A stretch of DNA of 53,993 nt from CBDCBA01 sp965214125. Its GTDB lineage: Bacteria > Planctomycetota > Phycisphaerae > Tepidisphaerales > Tepidisphaeraceae. Where the stretch lies: positions 1-53,993 of the forward strand of contig CBDCBA010000002.1 in NCBI GenBank assembly GCA_965214125.1. Reading direction: 5' to 3'. The stretch's first letter is position 1. The number at the start of each line of letters is the position of its first letter. The notes under the pieces are model-generated. The model was not told the DNA's origin and did no database searches. It worked only from the letters and a program-made list of their open reading frames with translations. Below, one piece after another: positions 34,459 through 42,730 of this stretch. The position numbers and the translations under genes are program-made.

Positions 34459-34982
34459 GGCCGCACCGCCTTCGCGTCGGCCAGCACGTAGTCGGCGGCC
34501 AGCAGCAGGTGGCGGGCCGCGTCGAGCAGCGCGTCCGTCGCGGCGTTGACGTGCTCGACCTGGTGGTAGACCGGCCGGCCCCAGCTCTCGCGGAGCGCCG
34601 TCGGGCCGCCGACGTGTGCCCGAAGGGCCTCGCAGGCGTGGATCACCAGCGTCTGCCGGCGGCAGCTCTCCTTGCTGAAATCGAAGTCGGCCGCGGCGTT
34701 GAAGCCGGGCGGTGCCCAGGCGATCAGCTCGACCTCGTTGGCGAGGCCGTGGTCGCGGTGGCCGGGGTCGGTGTCGCGGCCGTCATCGAACATCGGGGCG
34801 TAGTTGACGGTGCCGGTGCCGTCGAGCACGGTGACGACGCCCGCGCTGCCGCAGGCGTCGCGGTCGATGATGACGCCGCCGACGCCGAAGGATCGGCCAA
34901 AGCGGTCGCGGCGGGTGGCGCGGCGAACGGGCGGGGTGGGATTGGTGGTGGGTGTGGATGTGGTGGTGGGATGGTCGCTCAC
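34455..34982 (-). CDS. Unknown protein, element 2
   Basis: 175 residues from a GTG at 34982. After a Thr/Pro-rich start, FGVGGVIIDRDACGSAG, VLDGTGTVNYAPMFDDG and VIHACEALRAHVGG look like a folded domain; a helix ALLDAARHLLLAADY ends it. The start overlaps the upstream stop. No family recognised. Confidence 0.5.
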   Translation of the reverse strand: MSDHPTTTSTPTTNPTPPVRRATRRDRFGRSFGVGGVIIDRDACGSAGVVTVLDGTGTVNYAPMFDDGRDTDPGHRDHGLANEVELIAWAPPGFNAAADFDFSKESCRRQTLVIHACEALRAHVGGPTALRESWGRPVYHQVEHVNAATDALLDAARHLLLAADYVLADAKAVRP

Positions 34983-35215
34983 GCGGCACCGCCCTTCGGC
35001 TGGCGGCGGGCGGCGAGCAGGGCCAGCACGTAAGCGACGTCGAGGCGTCGGGGCTGCTGGGTGACGGTTGCGAAGTTGTCGCCCTGGCGGGGGAACGGCG
35101 ACGGCGGCGGGGCCGCCTCGTCGATCAGGGCGAGGGCTTCGGGGGAGAGGGTGAGGCGGTCCTTGGCGTCGGCGGCTGTCGGCCGACCGGCCGATGTAGT
35201 AGACTGTGCGGACAT
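34979..35215 (-). CDS. Small unknown protein, element 2
   Basis: 78 residues from the ATG at 35215. Helical segments DRLTLSPEALALIDEA and LDVAYVLALLAARRQ are separated by a Pro-rich link. Unknown. A hairpin (9-bp stem) lies upstream at 35229-35261 and a larger imperfect one at 35305-35338, between this gene and the next one upstream. Confidence 0.5.
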   Translation of the reverse strand: MSAQSTTSAGRPTAADAKDRLTLSPEALALIDEAAPPPSPFPRQGDNFATVTQQPRRLDVAYVLALLAARRQPKGGAA

Positions 35216-35345
35216 AGTGACTCCGTTGCGCCCCGGCTGGCCTGAACAACTTGCCGGGGCGTAGTTGTGGGATGACGGCGCAGCGGAACACCCCGCCACG
35301 CAAAGCGGCCGACCGGCGTTTCCGCCGACCGGCCGCGGGCAAGGA

Positions 35346-35744
35346 TCAGAAGGGCAAGGCGTGTGACAGGTCGCGAAGTTCGCAGACAAGGCATGCGTCG
35401 CAGAGCGGGACGACGACGCCACCGATTGCGCTGCCGCTGGTGTAGGCGTCGCAGGTCCGGCAGCGATTGCCGTAGTGCGGTCGCTGCTCGTCGTGCGTGC
35501 CGTCATAGACGACGGCTCGGCCGTGGCTGTTGGCGATCACGTCCGCGGCGCGGGGTGACATGGCCTCCTCGACCTCGGCGCGGGTGAAGGGGTAGGACCG
35601 CCCCTCCACGTCGGTCATCGAGAAGAAGCCGACGCCGATGTGACGCCACTCGACCGGCCCGCCCTTGAGCGCGTCGGCCAGCACACGGCCGGCGACGGGG
35701 GACGGGATGGGTGTGGCAACGGCGAACGTGTGGTTATGCTGCAT
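35346..35744 (-). CDS. First leftward gene of element 2, zinc-ribbon protein
   Basis: 132 residues from the ATG at 35744 (MQHNHTFAVATPIP). It shows FSMTDVEGRSYPFTRAEVEE and, near the end, CRTCDAYTSGS and CDACLVC, four or more cysteines suiting a zinc ribbon. It is the first gene opposite the repressor and so perhaps repressed by it. Unknown function. Confidence 0.55.
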   Translation of the reverse strand: MQHNHTFAVATPIPSPVAGRVLADALKGGPVEWRHIGVGFFSMTDVEGRSYPFTRAEVEEAMSPRAADVIANSHGRAVVYDGTHDEQRPHYGNRCRTCDAYTSGSAIGGVVVPLCDACLVCELRDLSHALPF

Positions 35745-35762
35745 GCGGTTCCTTTGAACTGG

Positions 35763-35804
35763 CCCCGCCGCACTTGCTTTCCACGGCTCGCGGCGGGGTC
35801 TTTT
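35763..35804 (+). terminator. Rightward terminator-like hairpin in element 2 control region
   Basis: An 8-bp stem CCCCGCCG/CGGCGGGG with a 20-base loop is followed by TCTTTTGG in the rightward direction. It lies 19 bp upstream of the first leftward gene, as in element 1. Confidence 0.55.
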
Positions 35805-35847
35805 GGTTGAATGGCCGGACGACGCTGCCACGGCACCAGTGCAGTAT

Positions 35848-35905
35848 GTCAACGCGATGTTGTCACGTCAACCCCTTGTTGCCGTGCCGACAACTTTTCG
35901 TTGAC
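35848..35905. promoter_or_regulatory. Candidate repressor operators of element 2
   Basis: Two 17-bp dyads with the same arms: GTCAACGCGATGTTGTC at 35848-35864 and GACAACTTTTCGTTGAC at 35889-35905, 41 bp apart. A third pair of arms GTTGTCACGTCAAC overlaps the first at 35859-35872. They lie between the divergent repressor and early operon. No clear promoter boxes are seen. Confidence 0.6.
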
Positions 35906-35965
35906 GTGCCGGCTGTTGGATGGCATCATGGTGGCGTGACAAGAACGCCGATGCTCAATCAGTCG

Positions 35966-36190
35966 ATGCCGGTCAACTGCGACGAAATCAAGCGACGTCG
36001 CGTGGCCGCGGGTTGGAGCATGGCCGAAGCCGCCCGCCGCGCTGGAATGGGCAGTCGCCAGGCGTGGCAGCACATTGAATCCGGCAGCCGGCCCGATCCG
36101 ACGGTGTCGACGCTTCAGCGGATCGCCCGCGCCCTCGGCTGCGGCGTCGATGACTTACTGTCTGATCTGCCGCCCGTTGACGGCGAGTGA
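35966..36190 (+). CDS. XRE-family repressor of element 2
   Basis: 74 residues if started at MPVNCD (35966); an ATG at 35951 adds five. The start is chosen for its match to MPLNCD of element 1. The HTH holds GWSMAEAARRAGMGSRQAWQ and STLQRIARALGC. Very short, with no peptidase domain. Confidence 0.82.
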   Translation: MPVNCDEIKRRRVAAGWSMAEAARRAGMGSRQAWQHIESGSRPDPTVSTLQRIARALGCGVDDLLSDLPPVDGE

Positions 36191-36574
36191 GGCCATCACC
36201 TTCGGCGTGCCATCGCTTGACAGAGGGGCCGTTTCGACCGCTACGGCCCAGGCGTCGGCCTGCTCGTCGGCGGGGAGCTTGGCCAGCTCGCGGGCTTGAC
36301 GTTCGTTCGTGGGTTTGGCAACCATGGTTGCCGTTTCAACGTTTGCAACGACATCCGCTGCTACAACGAGTCGCCCCGCGTGTTGCGGCGTGAATCCCCA
36401 CCGCTCGCGGCAGTAGGCGTCGAAGGTGTTGTGCGAATCGCGGTACAGCAGCTCGTCGCGGATTGCGAGTAGGGCGTGACGTTGCTCATTCGCCGGTCGG
36501 GATCGGCGGCTGGGCGTCGTCGTAGGCGGCGATGAAGGCGGTGACGGCGTCGAGGTACATCTGCTCGCCGGCAT
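36155..36574 (-). CDS. HTH-like phage protein, frame unclear at the start
   Basis: The part from about 36490 downward is well formed: ALLAIRDELLYRDSHNTF and DAYCRERWGFTPQHAG, a pattern seen in small phage and mobile-element proteins with an HTH-like element. The only ATG in this frame (36574) lies inside the HigA-like gene. An ATGA overlap at its end is in another frame, so a one-base indel near the start is likely. It converges on the repressor gene and overlaps its end. Confidence 0.45.
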   Translation of the reverse strand: MPASRCTSTPSPPSSPPTTTPSRRSRPANEQRHALLAIRDELLYRDSHNTFDAYCRERWGFTPQHAGRLVVAADVVANVETATMVAKPTNERQARELAKLPADEQADAWAVAVETAPLSSDGTPKVMASLAVNGRQIRQ

Positions 36575-36731
36575 CCAGCGTCCCCTCGTCGCGGGCCGCG
36601 AGCGGGTCGATGGCGCGGGCGGCGGCGGCGTAGTCGTCGCGGTCGGCGATGGGGTGCGGCGGGTAGGCGGCCGCCAGCCGCACGTAGCTGGCGTGGGCGG
36701 CGCGGACCGGCGGCGTGGCGGTGGCGGTCAT
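36486..36731 (-). CDS. HigA-like antitoxin N-terminal domain, HTH missing
   Basis: 81 residues. YPPHPIADRDDYAAAARAID and LDAGEQMYLDAVTAFIAAYDD match the N-terminal part of HigA antitoxins of HigB (pfam09907) pairs. The normal continuation is an XRE domain; here a TGA follows PPIPTGE. It overlaps higB by four bases. It may be a natural DNA-binding-free antitoxin or a truncated one. Confidence 0.65.
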   Translation of the reverse strand: MTATATPPVRAAHASYVRLAAAYPPHPIADRDDYAAAARAIDPLAARDEGTLDAGEQMYLDAVTAFIAAYDDAQPPIPTGE

Positions 36732-37075
36732 AGCTGGTCCTTCCAGAAGTCCTTGTCGTACTCGGCGTGCGTGAGGAAGCGGAGCATGTACGCCCGCTGG
36801 CGGTCGTAGTGCAGCGCGACGATCAGGCGGTACTTGTTCCCGCCGACGTTGAACACCGTCACCGTCGATCCGCTGCGCACTGTCACGGTGTCGGCGTGCG
36901 GGAAGTCTCGTCGGACCTCGCCGATGTCCCGCCACGCGGCGGCGCGGGCGGTCGTGAGCCAGCGGCCGAGCGGACCGGCTGCATCGGGCCGCTCGGCCTG
37001 CCAGTCCCGGATGCGCTCGGCGACGATGATCCACACGGCCACAGGCGGTCTATGGGGCGGCCCATCTGCCCACAA
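36728..37075 (-). CDS. higB: HigB-family toxin
   Basis: 115 residues. The family pattern is clear: AAAWRDIGEVRRDFPHADTV, FNVGGNKYRLIVALHYD and FLTHAEYDKDFWK. HigB is a ribosome-linked mRNA interferase of the RelE fold. An N-terminal stretch (MWADGPPHR) may not be translated; MRDW-like starts inside are possible. Overlaps the antitoxin gene by four bases. Confidence 0.85.
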   Translation of the reverse strand: MWADGPPHRPPVAVWIIVAERIRDWQAERPDAAGPLGRWLTTARAAAWRDIGEVRRDFPHADTVTVRSGSTVTVFNVGGNKYRLIVALHYDRQRAYMLRFLTHAEYDKDFWKDQL

Positions 37076-37211
37076 CCGTGCCGCGTGGATCGCCCACTGA
37101 GGCGAGACTTCCCCTACGCCCTACGTGGCGTTTCCCGGCCCGCTGTCGCGTTCGAGCCGCTTGGCCGAACCCTGCCCCTTTCGCGGCGGCTTTCGTAGCG
37201 TGGCGGGGCTG

Positions 37212-37994
37212 CTACGACGAGGCAGAATTGGCCGGCTGCGGGGCAGCGATCGGATCAAATCGGTGGGTGCAGAACTTATGACTGCACTCTGCCTCGTCGC
37301 ACTCAAACGCCGTAATTAGCCGCCTTTCGACCTTTGCCAGCGGTGCCCGCCTCCACTTCTCAGGTTTCTGATACTGCCGCTGGCCGACCACTACAGGATC
37401 GGGCAACTGAGACTTTGCAACCGTCTTGACGCTCACGGTTCCGTAGTCGCTTGCGACTGCGGCGAGTTCTGCCGACGACCTTCTGCGCGGATTTCTCACC
37501 CAGACCTCCCGACCAAGTTCGCTCACTGCCAGGTGGATCGGTTCCGCTAGGTCCGAGTCGCCGGATACGACGATCGCTCGATCAAAACGTCCCAGATGCG
37601 CGTCGTGTATCAGGCGGACAGCAAGGTTTACGTCGGACCCCTTCTCGGTGCGCTCTACGACTCGCAGCACGCATGCGCGGTCGTGGCCGTCGCGGTTGTG
37701 GCGACAGCCAACAATCGGCCGGTGCTTTTTCTCGGTCCGGAAGTCGCCCAGCAAGATGGTTGTGGACTGGGAGTGTGCGGCGAGGGCTCGAAGATATGCG
37801 TCTTGTCTCTGAGCCTTCTGCGGATCGTGCGGGCTGCTCGGCATGCGAGCAGTGCAGTAGGTCACATGCTGGACAGGCACGCCAAGGTTTAGACGCCTCG
37901 ACATTTCCTCTAAGTTCAACCAGTGCAACTGTTTCTCGCGGATAATCGCGTGATAAAGGTTGAACCCATCGATGTAGACTCGCGTATTTATCAT
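37212..37994 (-). CDS. NYN-domain nuclease
   Basis: 260 residues. The NYN (PIN-like) domain has Asp9 in YIDGFNLYHA, Asp121 in KGSDVNLAVRL and the pair in VVSGDSDL (144-148), so all acidic active-site residues are present. A short C-terminal Cys/His part (CDEAECSHKFCTHRF) may bind metal. Probably an RNase; it lies with HigB between repressor and integrase, like defence or maintenance cargo. Confidence 0.8.
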   Translation of the reverse strand: MINTRVYIDGFNLYHAIIREKQLHWLNLEEMSRRLNLGVPVQHVTYCTARMPSSPHDPQKAQRQDAYLRALAAHSQSTTILLGDFRTEKKHRPIVGCRHNRDGHDRACVLRVVERTEKGSDVNLAVRLIHDAHLGRFDRAIVVSGDSDLAEPIHLAVSELGREVWVRNPRRRSSAELAAVASDYGTVSVKTVAKSQLPDPVVVGQRQYQKPEKWRRAPLAKVERRLITAFECDEAECSHKFCTHRFDPIAAPQPANSASS

Positions 37995-38067
37995 GCGGTG
38001 TCACCTAAATCGATCCGCTTGACGAGCCGACACCTAACCGGCTACTCTGTGCCCGAACAAACCACAC

Positions 38068-38128
38068 CTACGTCTCTGACGTAGGCCCCGGAGCCGCCGG
38101 CAATGCCGGCGGCCCATTTGTTTATAGG
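38068..38128. terminator. Two hairpins between NYN gene and integrase gene
   Basis: A 7-bp stem CTACGTC/GACGTAG at 38068-38084 and a perfect 10-bp stem GCCGCCGGCA/TGCCGGCGGC at 38093-38113, the latter followed rightward by CCATTTGTTTAT. They lie just after the integrase stop. Confidence 0.55.
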
Positions 38129-39418
38129 TCACTTCTTGCCGGCATCGCTCCTGAATCCCGCCATCGCCGCGTGGAGCGCCTCGAGCGGTTCCCGCATCTC
38201 GTCGGGGCCGACCCTGAAGTAGCTCGTCAGCGTCACGTCGCCCTTGTCCTGCGCGGCGTGGTTCACCACCGCCTTGAGCATCGCGTACGGCAGGTGCCGC
38301 CCGGCCAGGCTGACGAAGGTGCGGCGCAGGTCGTGCGGCGTGACGGCGATCTTGGTTGCCGCCTCCACCGCGTCGAGGGCGTGCCGCGGCTCGGCGAGGT
38401 AGCCGGTCCCGCTGCGGCGGTTGCTGTACGTCGGAAACACGAACGGAGAGTCGAGCATCGACGCGAGCTTGCGGCGGCGGTTGAGCAGCGCCCGCGCCTC
38501 GCCGGTGATCGGCAGCGTGAGCGTCGCGTGATTCTTCGTGTCGAGGATCATCAGCGTGCCCGCCTTCAGGTCGACCGCCGACCACGGCAGGCTGCGCGTC
38601 TCGGTCGACCGCAGGCCGTACAGCACCATGAGCAGCAGGGCGTCGCCGCCGACCTGCTCGCCCACGCGCGGGGCGTCGTCGGCCAGCGGATCGCCCGTCG
38701 CCTGAAGGTCCGCCAGCGCCCGCAGGAACCGCCCCAGCTCCTCGGGCGGCAGGTAGCGGTCGCGGGGCGGCAGGGCGACCACTTGGCGACGACGGCCGGC
38801 GAAGGGCGAGGCGGCGATCATGTCACGGTCGGCAGCGTGGTTGCACGCCGCCCGCAGCAGGCGGATCGCCGAGTTGGCGTTGGCGGCGGTGTTGTCGCGA
38901 CGCAGCTTGTCGAGCTCGCGGCCGCCCAGGTCCGTCAGCGGCAGCTTCGCCAGCGGGGCGAGATACTTTTCGCGGACGTGTCGGTAGCCCTTGGCCGTCT
39001 TCGGCTTGATCGGCCGCCGCCGGCCGATGCCCTTCTCGGCGTCGGTGATGTAGTCGTCCACGGCGTTGCTGACGCGGTACTCGGCGGCTTCGGCTTGCTG
39101 GCGTCGCTGCTCGCGCTCGCGGGTCGGGTCGACGCCGCCGGCCATCTTGCCCGCCTCCACGCGGGCCACCCGCCGCGCCTCCGTCAGCAGCATGTCGTCG
39201 CACGCGGCGAGACGCACGCGGCGGGGCTTGCCGTTGACGCGGCGCTCGACGTACCACGACTTCGCTCCGGCCGCTGACAGCATGAGCTTCAGCGGGGCGT
39301 CGGTGTCGCGAAACCACTGCTGCCGACCGTTGGGCCGAAGTGCCCTCAGCCGGGCGTCTGTGAAGCGAAAGAGGTTGTCGGCGGGCTCGGCGTCCACGTT
39401 GTCAGTATCGGCCCGCAA
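38129..39418 (-). CDS. Tyrosine recombinase (integrase) of element 2
   Basis: 429 residues from a TTG at 39418, or slightly shorter from a GTG a few codons in. Arm-binding and core-binding parts are followed by LYGLRSTETRSLPW (Arg), HDLRRTFVS (His and Arg), VNHAAQDKGDV and SYFRVG (Tyr region). It lies beside the 53-bp tRNA-Tyr 3'-end copy at 39597-39649. It is clearly distinct from the element 1 integrase, although both seem to use the same tRNA. Confidence 0.9.
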   Translation of the reverse strand: MRADTDNVDAEPADNLFRFTDARLRALRPNGRQQWFRDTDAPLKLMLSAAGAKSWYVERRVNGKPRRVRLAACDDMLLTEARRVARVEAGKMAGGVDPTREREQRRQQAEAAEYRVSNAVDDYITDAEKGIGRRRPIKPKTAKGYRHVREKYLAPLAKLPLTDLGGRELDKLRRDNTAANANSAIRLLRAACNHAADRDMIAASPFAGRRRQVVALPPRDRYLPPEELGRFLRALADLQATGDPLADDAPRVGEQVGGDALLLMVLYGLRSTETRSLPWSAVDLKAGTLMILDTKNHATLTLPITGEARALLNRRRKLASMLDSPFVFPTYSNRRSGTGYLAEPRHALDAVEAATKIAVTPHDLRRTFVSLAGRHLPYAMLKAVVNHAAQDKGDVTLTSYFRVGPDEMREPLEALHAAMAGFRSDAGKK

Positions 39419-39596
39419 GCGTGCGCCGCCGCACGCGGCGAATCAAACGGCACCCGATCGTGAGACGCCCGTGAGACGGCAGCGGTCCGACGTGGCGAAT
39501 CGCAAGCGGCGACAGAAACCGCGAAAATACCGCGAAGACTGTGAAAAACCGCCGAAGTGGTCCGGGGTGCGATCGGGGTGGAACCCGGCCTAAATC

Positions 39597-39649
39597 GACT
39601 GTAAATCAGATGGCTACGCCTTCGGGGGTTCGAATCCCTCCGCTCCCAT
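39597..39649 (+). other. Attachment site: partial tRNA-Tyr 3' end, copy 2
   Basis: Identical over 53 bp to 20926-20978, starting in the anticodon stem and ending at the acceptor 3' side. No 5' half precedes it. It marks the boundary of elements 2 and 3. Confidence 0.9.
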
Positions 39650-39677
39650 CCATGTAACCGGCAACGGTTTACGACGA

Positions 39678-39706
39678 AACGCCCGGCTGCAACGCTGGGC
39701 GTTCTT
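39678..39706. terminator. Hairpin at the left edge of element 3
   Basis: CGCCC/GGGCG arms with further imperfect pairs around a GC-rich loop. On the minus strand it is followed by TTTCGTCG. It lies after the last leftward gene fragment. The rest of 39419-39833 apart from the attachment site is non-coding to my eye. Confidence 0.45.
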
Positions 39707-40669
39707 CATGTCTGGGACACCGCAGGGGCACCGGCTGACCAACGCAAACGCTCCCGGCGACGTTGCCCAGGGGCGGTGCGGGCCGGGCGACGCCGCTCAC
39801 GCTTCGCCCGCGGTCGATCGCTGTTCGCTCATGCTACACGGCGACCGGGCCGAACACCCCGCCGCCGCCGGTGCCGAGCTTTTCGTTCATCGCCTTCAGC
39901 ATTGCCGCGTTGTCCTGGCTCGTCTTCGCCACCGTCGCCGTCGAGGTGGCCGTCGACAGCGCCGCCGACGCCGCCGGACTGGAAAAGGCGCTGTCCTGAA
40001 TCTGCCGGTGGATGCCGGCAATGTCGGTTGTGACGCGCGCCCGCTGGGCCGTCGCCTGCTGCCCGACCTGGGCGATGCTGTTGGCGAACGTGCTTTGGAC
40101 CGCCGCCAGCACGTTGGGGCCGAGGCCTAGCGTCTTCGCCTCGGCGATCATCCGCTCGCGTCCCTAGGCAAGCTGCGCCCGCTGCCGCTCGTCACCGTCG
40201 AGGTTCATCATTTCGAGCCGCGAAAGGAAGTCGCGTTGCCGGTTGACCATCTGCTGTTGCTCGGCCTGTTCGACTTCACGCTTTTTGCTGCCAGTAGGCC
40301 ACCCGTGCGGCATTCTGGGGCGCGAGAATCTGCTCCTCGGTCGCCCCGTACTCCCGCCACATGGCGACACGCTGCTGCAGCTCGGCACCGAACGCCGTTC
40401 GCTCCGCCTCGGCCACGCTGATGAACAAACTCTGATAGTCCCGCACCGACGCGAGGCGGGCCGCCTGGGCCTGCTGCTCGACCGCCCACTTCTGGATCGT
40501 GGGCAGGAGCGCGTTCACCCTGTCCGCGGCGACCTTTACCATTGGGATGAACTCGCCGCCCATCGTGCCGGCCAGCCGCGTCAACTGCTGCTTGAGCTGG
40601 CTCAGTTTGAACGTCGCATTATTCATCGTTTTGGCAGCAGCGGTGGCGGCGGTCCCCGTGCTGTTCTAG

Positions 40670-41524
40670 GGAGCGCGGACATTCAGGCGTAGCGCGATTT
40701 GGGCCGTGGCGGCAGCATGACGAGATGAGACGACGCCACGAGCTGACCGACGCACAGTGGGCGCGGATCGAGCACCTGCTGCCGGGCAAGGCCACCGACC
40801 CCGGCCGCACCGCGGCCGACAACCGCACCTTCGTCGATGCCTGCCTCTGGGTGCTCAAGACCGGTGCCGCCTGGGCCGACCTGCCGCCGCGGTTGGGCAA
40901 GCCCAACACGGTCTGGAAGCGGTACGACCGCTGGGCCGCTTCGGGCGTGTGGGAGCGGGTCGGACAGGCGTTGGGACAGGACTTGGCCGGCGGGGCAGCC
41001 GAAGAGCTCCAGATCGACAGCACGAGCATCAAGGCCCACCCGACCGCCTCGACCGGCCGGCGGCTCGCCGACGAAAAAAAGACGCCGCCGACCGGCGACG
41101 GTGCCTGGGGCGCAGCCGCGGCGGGCTCAGCAGCAAGCTCCACGCCGCCACCGACGGCCGGGGCCGCCCGCGGCGACTGATCCTCACGCCCGGCAACGAC
41201 GGCGACTGCCCGATGCTCCCGGCGTTGATCGACGGCCTGCGGCCACGCCACGTCGTCGCCGACGCCGCCTACGACAGCCTCGAGAACCACGGGTTGATCG
41301 AGCAGGCCGGCGGCCGGGGCTGCATCAAGCCTCACCGCGGCCGCAACACCGGCCGGACCCACGACCCGGTGCGGTACAGGCGGCGGAACATGATCGAGCG
41401 GTTCTTCGGCCGCATCAAGGCCTGCCGACGCGTCGCCACGCGGTACGAGAAGAAAGCGGCCAACTACCTCGCCTTCGTCTGGCTCGCCGCGGGCATCACC
41501 ACCTGACCTGAATGTCCGCGCTCC
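40670..41524 (+). mobile_element. IS5-family element, IS427-like, copy 2
   Basis: 855 bp, the same as copy 1 at 23158-24012 as far as read, in opposite orientation. Ends begin GGAGCGCGGACATTCAGG and the flanks are CTAG on both sides (40666-40669 and 41525-41528). Confidence 0.9.
40725..41506 (+). CDS. IS transposase, two frames joined by -1 frameshift (copy 2)
   Basis: Same design as copy 1: first frame from 40725, A AAA AAG slippery site within seven A at 41074-41080, second frame to 41506. Catalytic context is as in copy 1 and there is no disabling mutation, so both copies may be active. Confidence 0.88.
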
Positions 41525-42206
41525 CTAGATGGCGCCGACCATTGGCCGCAGCGTGTGAGTTGGCCGGACAGCGCGGCGACGGCGCGGGCGGTTTGTTGAT
41601 CGGGGATGAACGCGAAAATCTGCTCCAGGTCCATGCCTTGGAACTGGGCCATGGTGTCGGCGAGCCGGTCGCCGGATAGCGCGGCCCCGCCAAGCTCAAT
41701 GCCGGCGGCATGGGCAGCGCGGGCGGCCTCGTCGGTCGGCTTGCTGAAGGATTTGAACAGATTGAGCATCAGCGTCACTGCCTCGGACGTCGAGGCGCCC
41801 GTGGCGGTGATCGTTGAAATGCTGGCGAGCAGGCTATCCATGCTCATGCTGGCGGCGGACGCGGCCGGGGCAACCATGGCGATGTTGCTGGCGAGGTCCG
41901 AATGTTCCAACTTGCCAATCTGAACGGCTTTGAACATCCGATCGCTGACGTCCGCCGCGTCGCCGGCCGTCTTGCCGTACGACATCAGGCTTGTCAGGCC
42001 GTCCGTTGCCGTGCCAACGTCGGTGAAGCCGGCGGTCACCGCGACGGCGGACACGCGAACAATGTCCATCGCGTCCGATGCGGCGGCGGCGTCGTGTTCG
42101 GGCGCGCAAAGCGGATCGAGGTAGTCGGGCAGCGGCGGCATGGGGGCCGGCTGCGGATCCGGCACCGCAGGCCCGAAGTCGTCGTCGTCAAATCGGCTCG
42201 TGTGAG

Positions 42207-42730
42207 TCATGCTTGTCCCTTTAACTCAGCCACGAACGCCTCGGCTTCATTGCGTGTCTTGAACTTCGGCTTCGGAGGCGGGGCGTCGTCGCCGCTCAGC
42301 AACATCGACGCCTGGCCAGGCGTCAGCTCGTCGGCGTCGCGGGGGCGGAGTTCGAAGACGCTGGCGAGGGCGCGGTACACGTCGCATCGGGTTGCGGTTC
42401 CACGCCCCCTCCGGCTTTTGGGACCGGACCGTCGCGGACCTGATCCAGCTTCTCGGCAGCCGCAAAGCCGTCGAACAGCGACTGCTTCGTGGCGTCGTCG
42501 GCGAGCAGGTCCATCACCCTTTGGGGCGTCAGCTCCGGGTGATCCTTCCGCAGCGACAGCCACAGCAGACGGGCCTCGCCCTCCACGGATGTCATCAGCC
42601 GCAACGCTGCCGGCTGCGTCAGGTTGAGGCTCACGGCGATGTCGGTCGCCCGGTGGATGACGGCGGTCCGGTCGTCGCCCTTGATCTCGGCCGCGGCCTG
42701 AATGGCATTGGTCATCAGCGCGCCGCGCAT
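42207..42730 (-). CDS. Tail chaperone of element 3, two frames (gpG/gpGT-like)
   Basis: The first frame (start 42730) has AIQAAAEIKGDDRTAV, LLWLSLRKDHPELTPQRVMD and SLFDGFAAAEKLD, typical of tail assembly chaperones, and ends at 42323. A -1 shift near the five-G run (42405-42409) opens a second frame with YRALASVFELRP, ELTPGQASMLLSG and RNEAEAFVAELKG to 42207, as gpGT parts do. The shift site is not a perfect heptamer. Confidence 0.6.

Larger units (their letters stand above)
39834..42210 (-). pseudogene. Tape measure gene of element 3, heavily damaged
   Basis: Pieces of a TP901-type tape measure: the part at 42125-41530 has AMDIVRVSAVAVTAGF, LMSYGKTAGDAADVSDRMF and FQGMDLEQIFAF. Its first 36 codons (from 42210) look like another gene fused on by deletion. 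An 855-bp IS follows. Then come MNNATFKLSQLKQQL, a frameshift at a run of A near 40290, an in-frame TAG at 40164-40166 and a C-terminal piece ending at 39834. A frameshift and stop beside the IS site show decay before the IS arrived. Confidence 0.8.

Noticed and set aside
40164..40170. IS excision scar at CTAGGGA in the element 3 tape measure
   Set aside because: The CTAGGGA next to the in-frame stop resembles the IS end, but seven bases are too few to claim a footprint.
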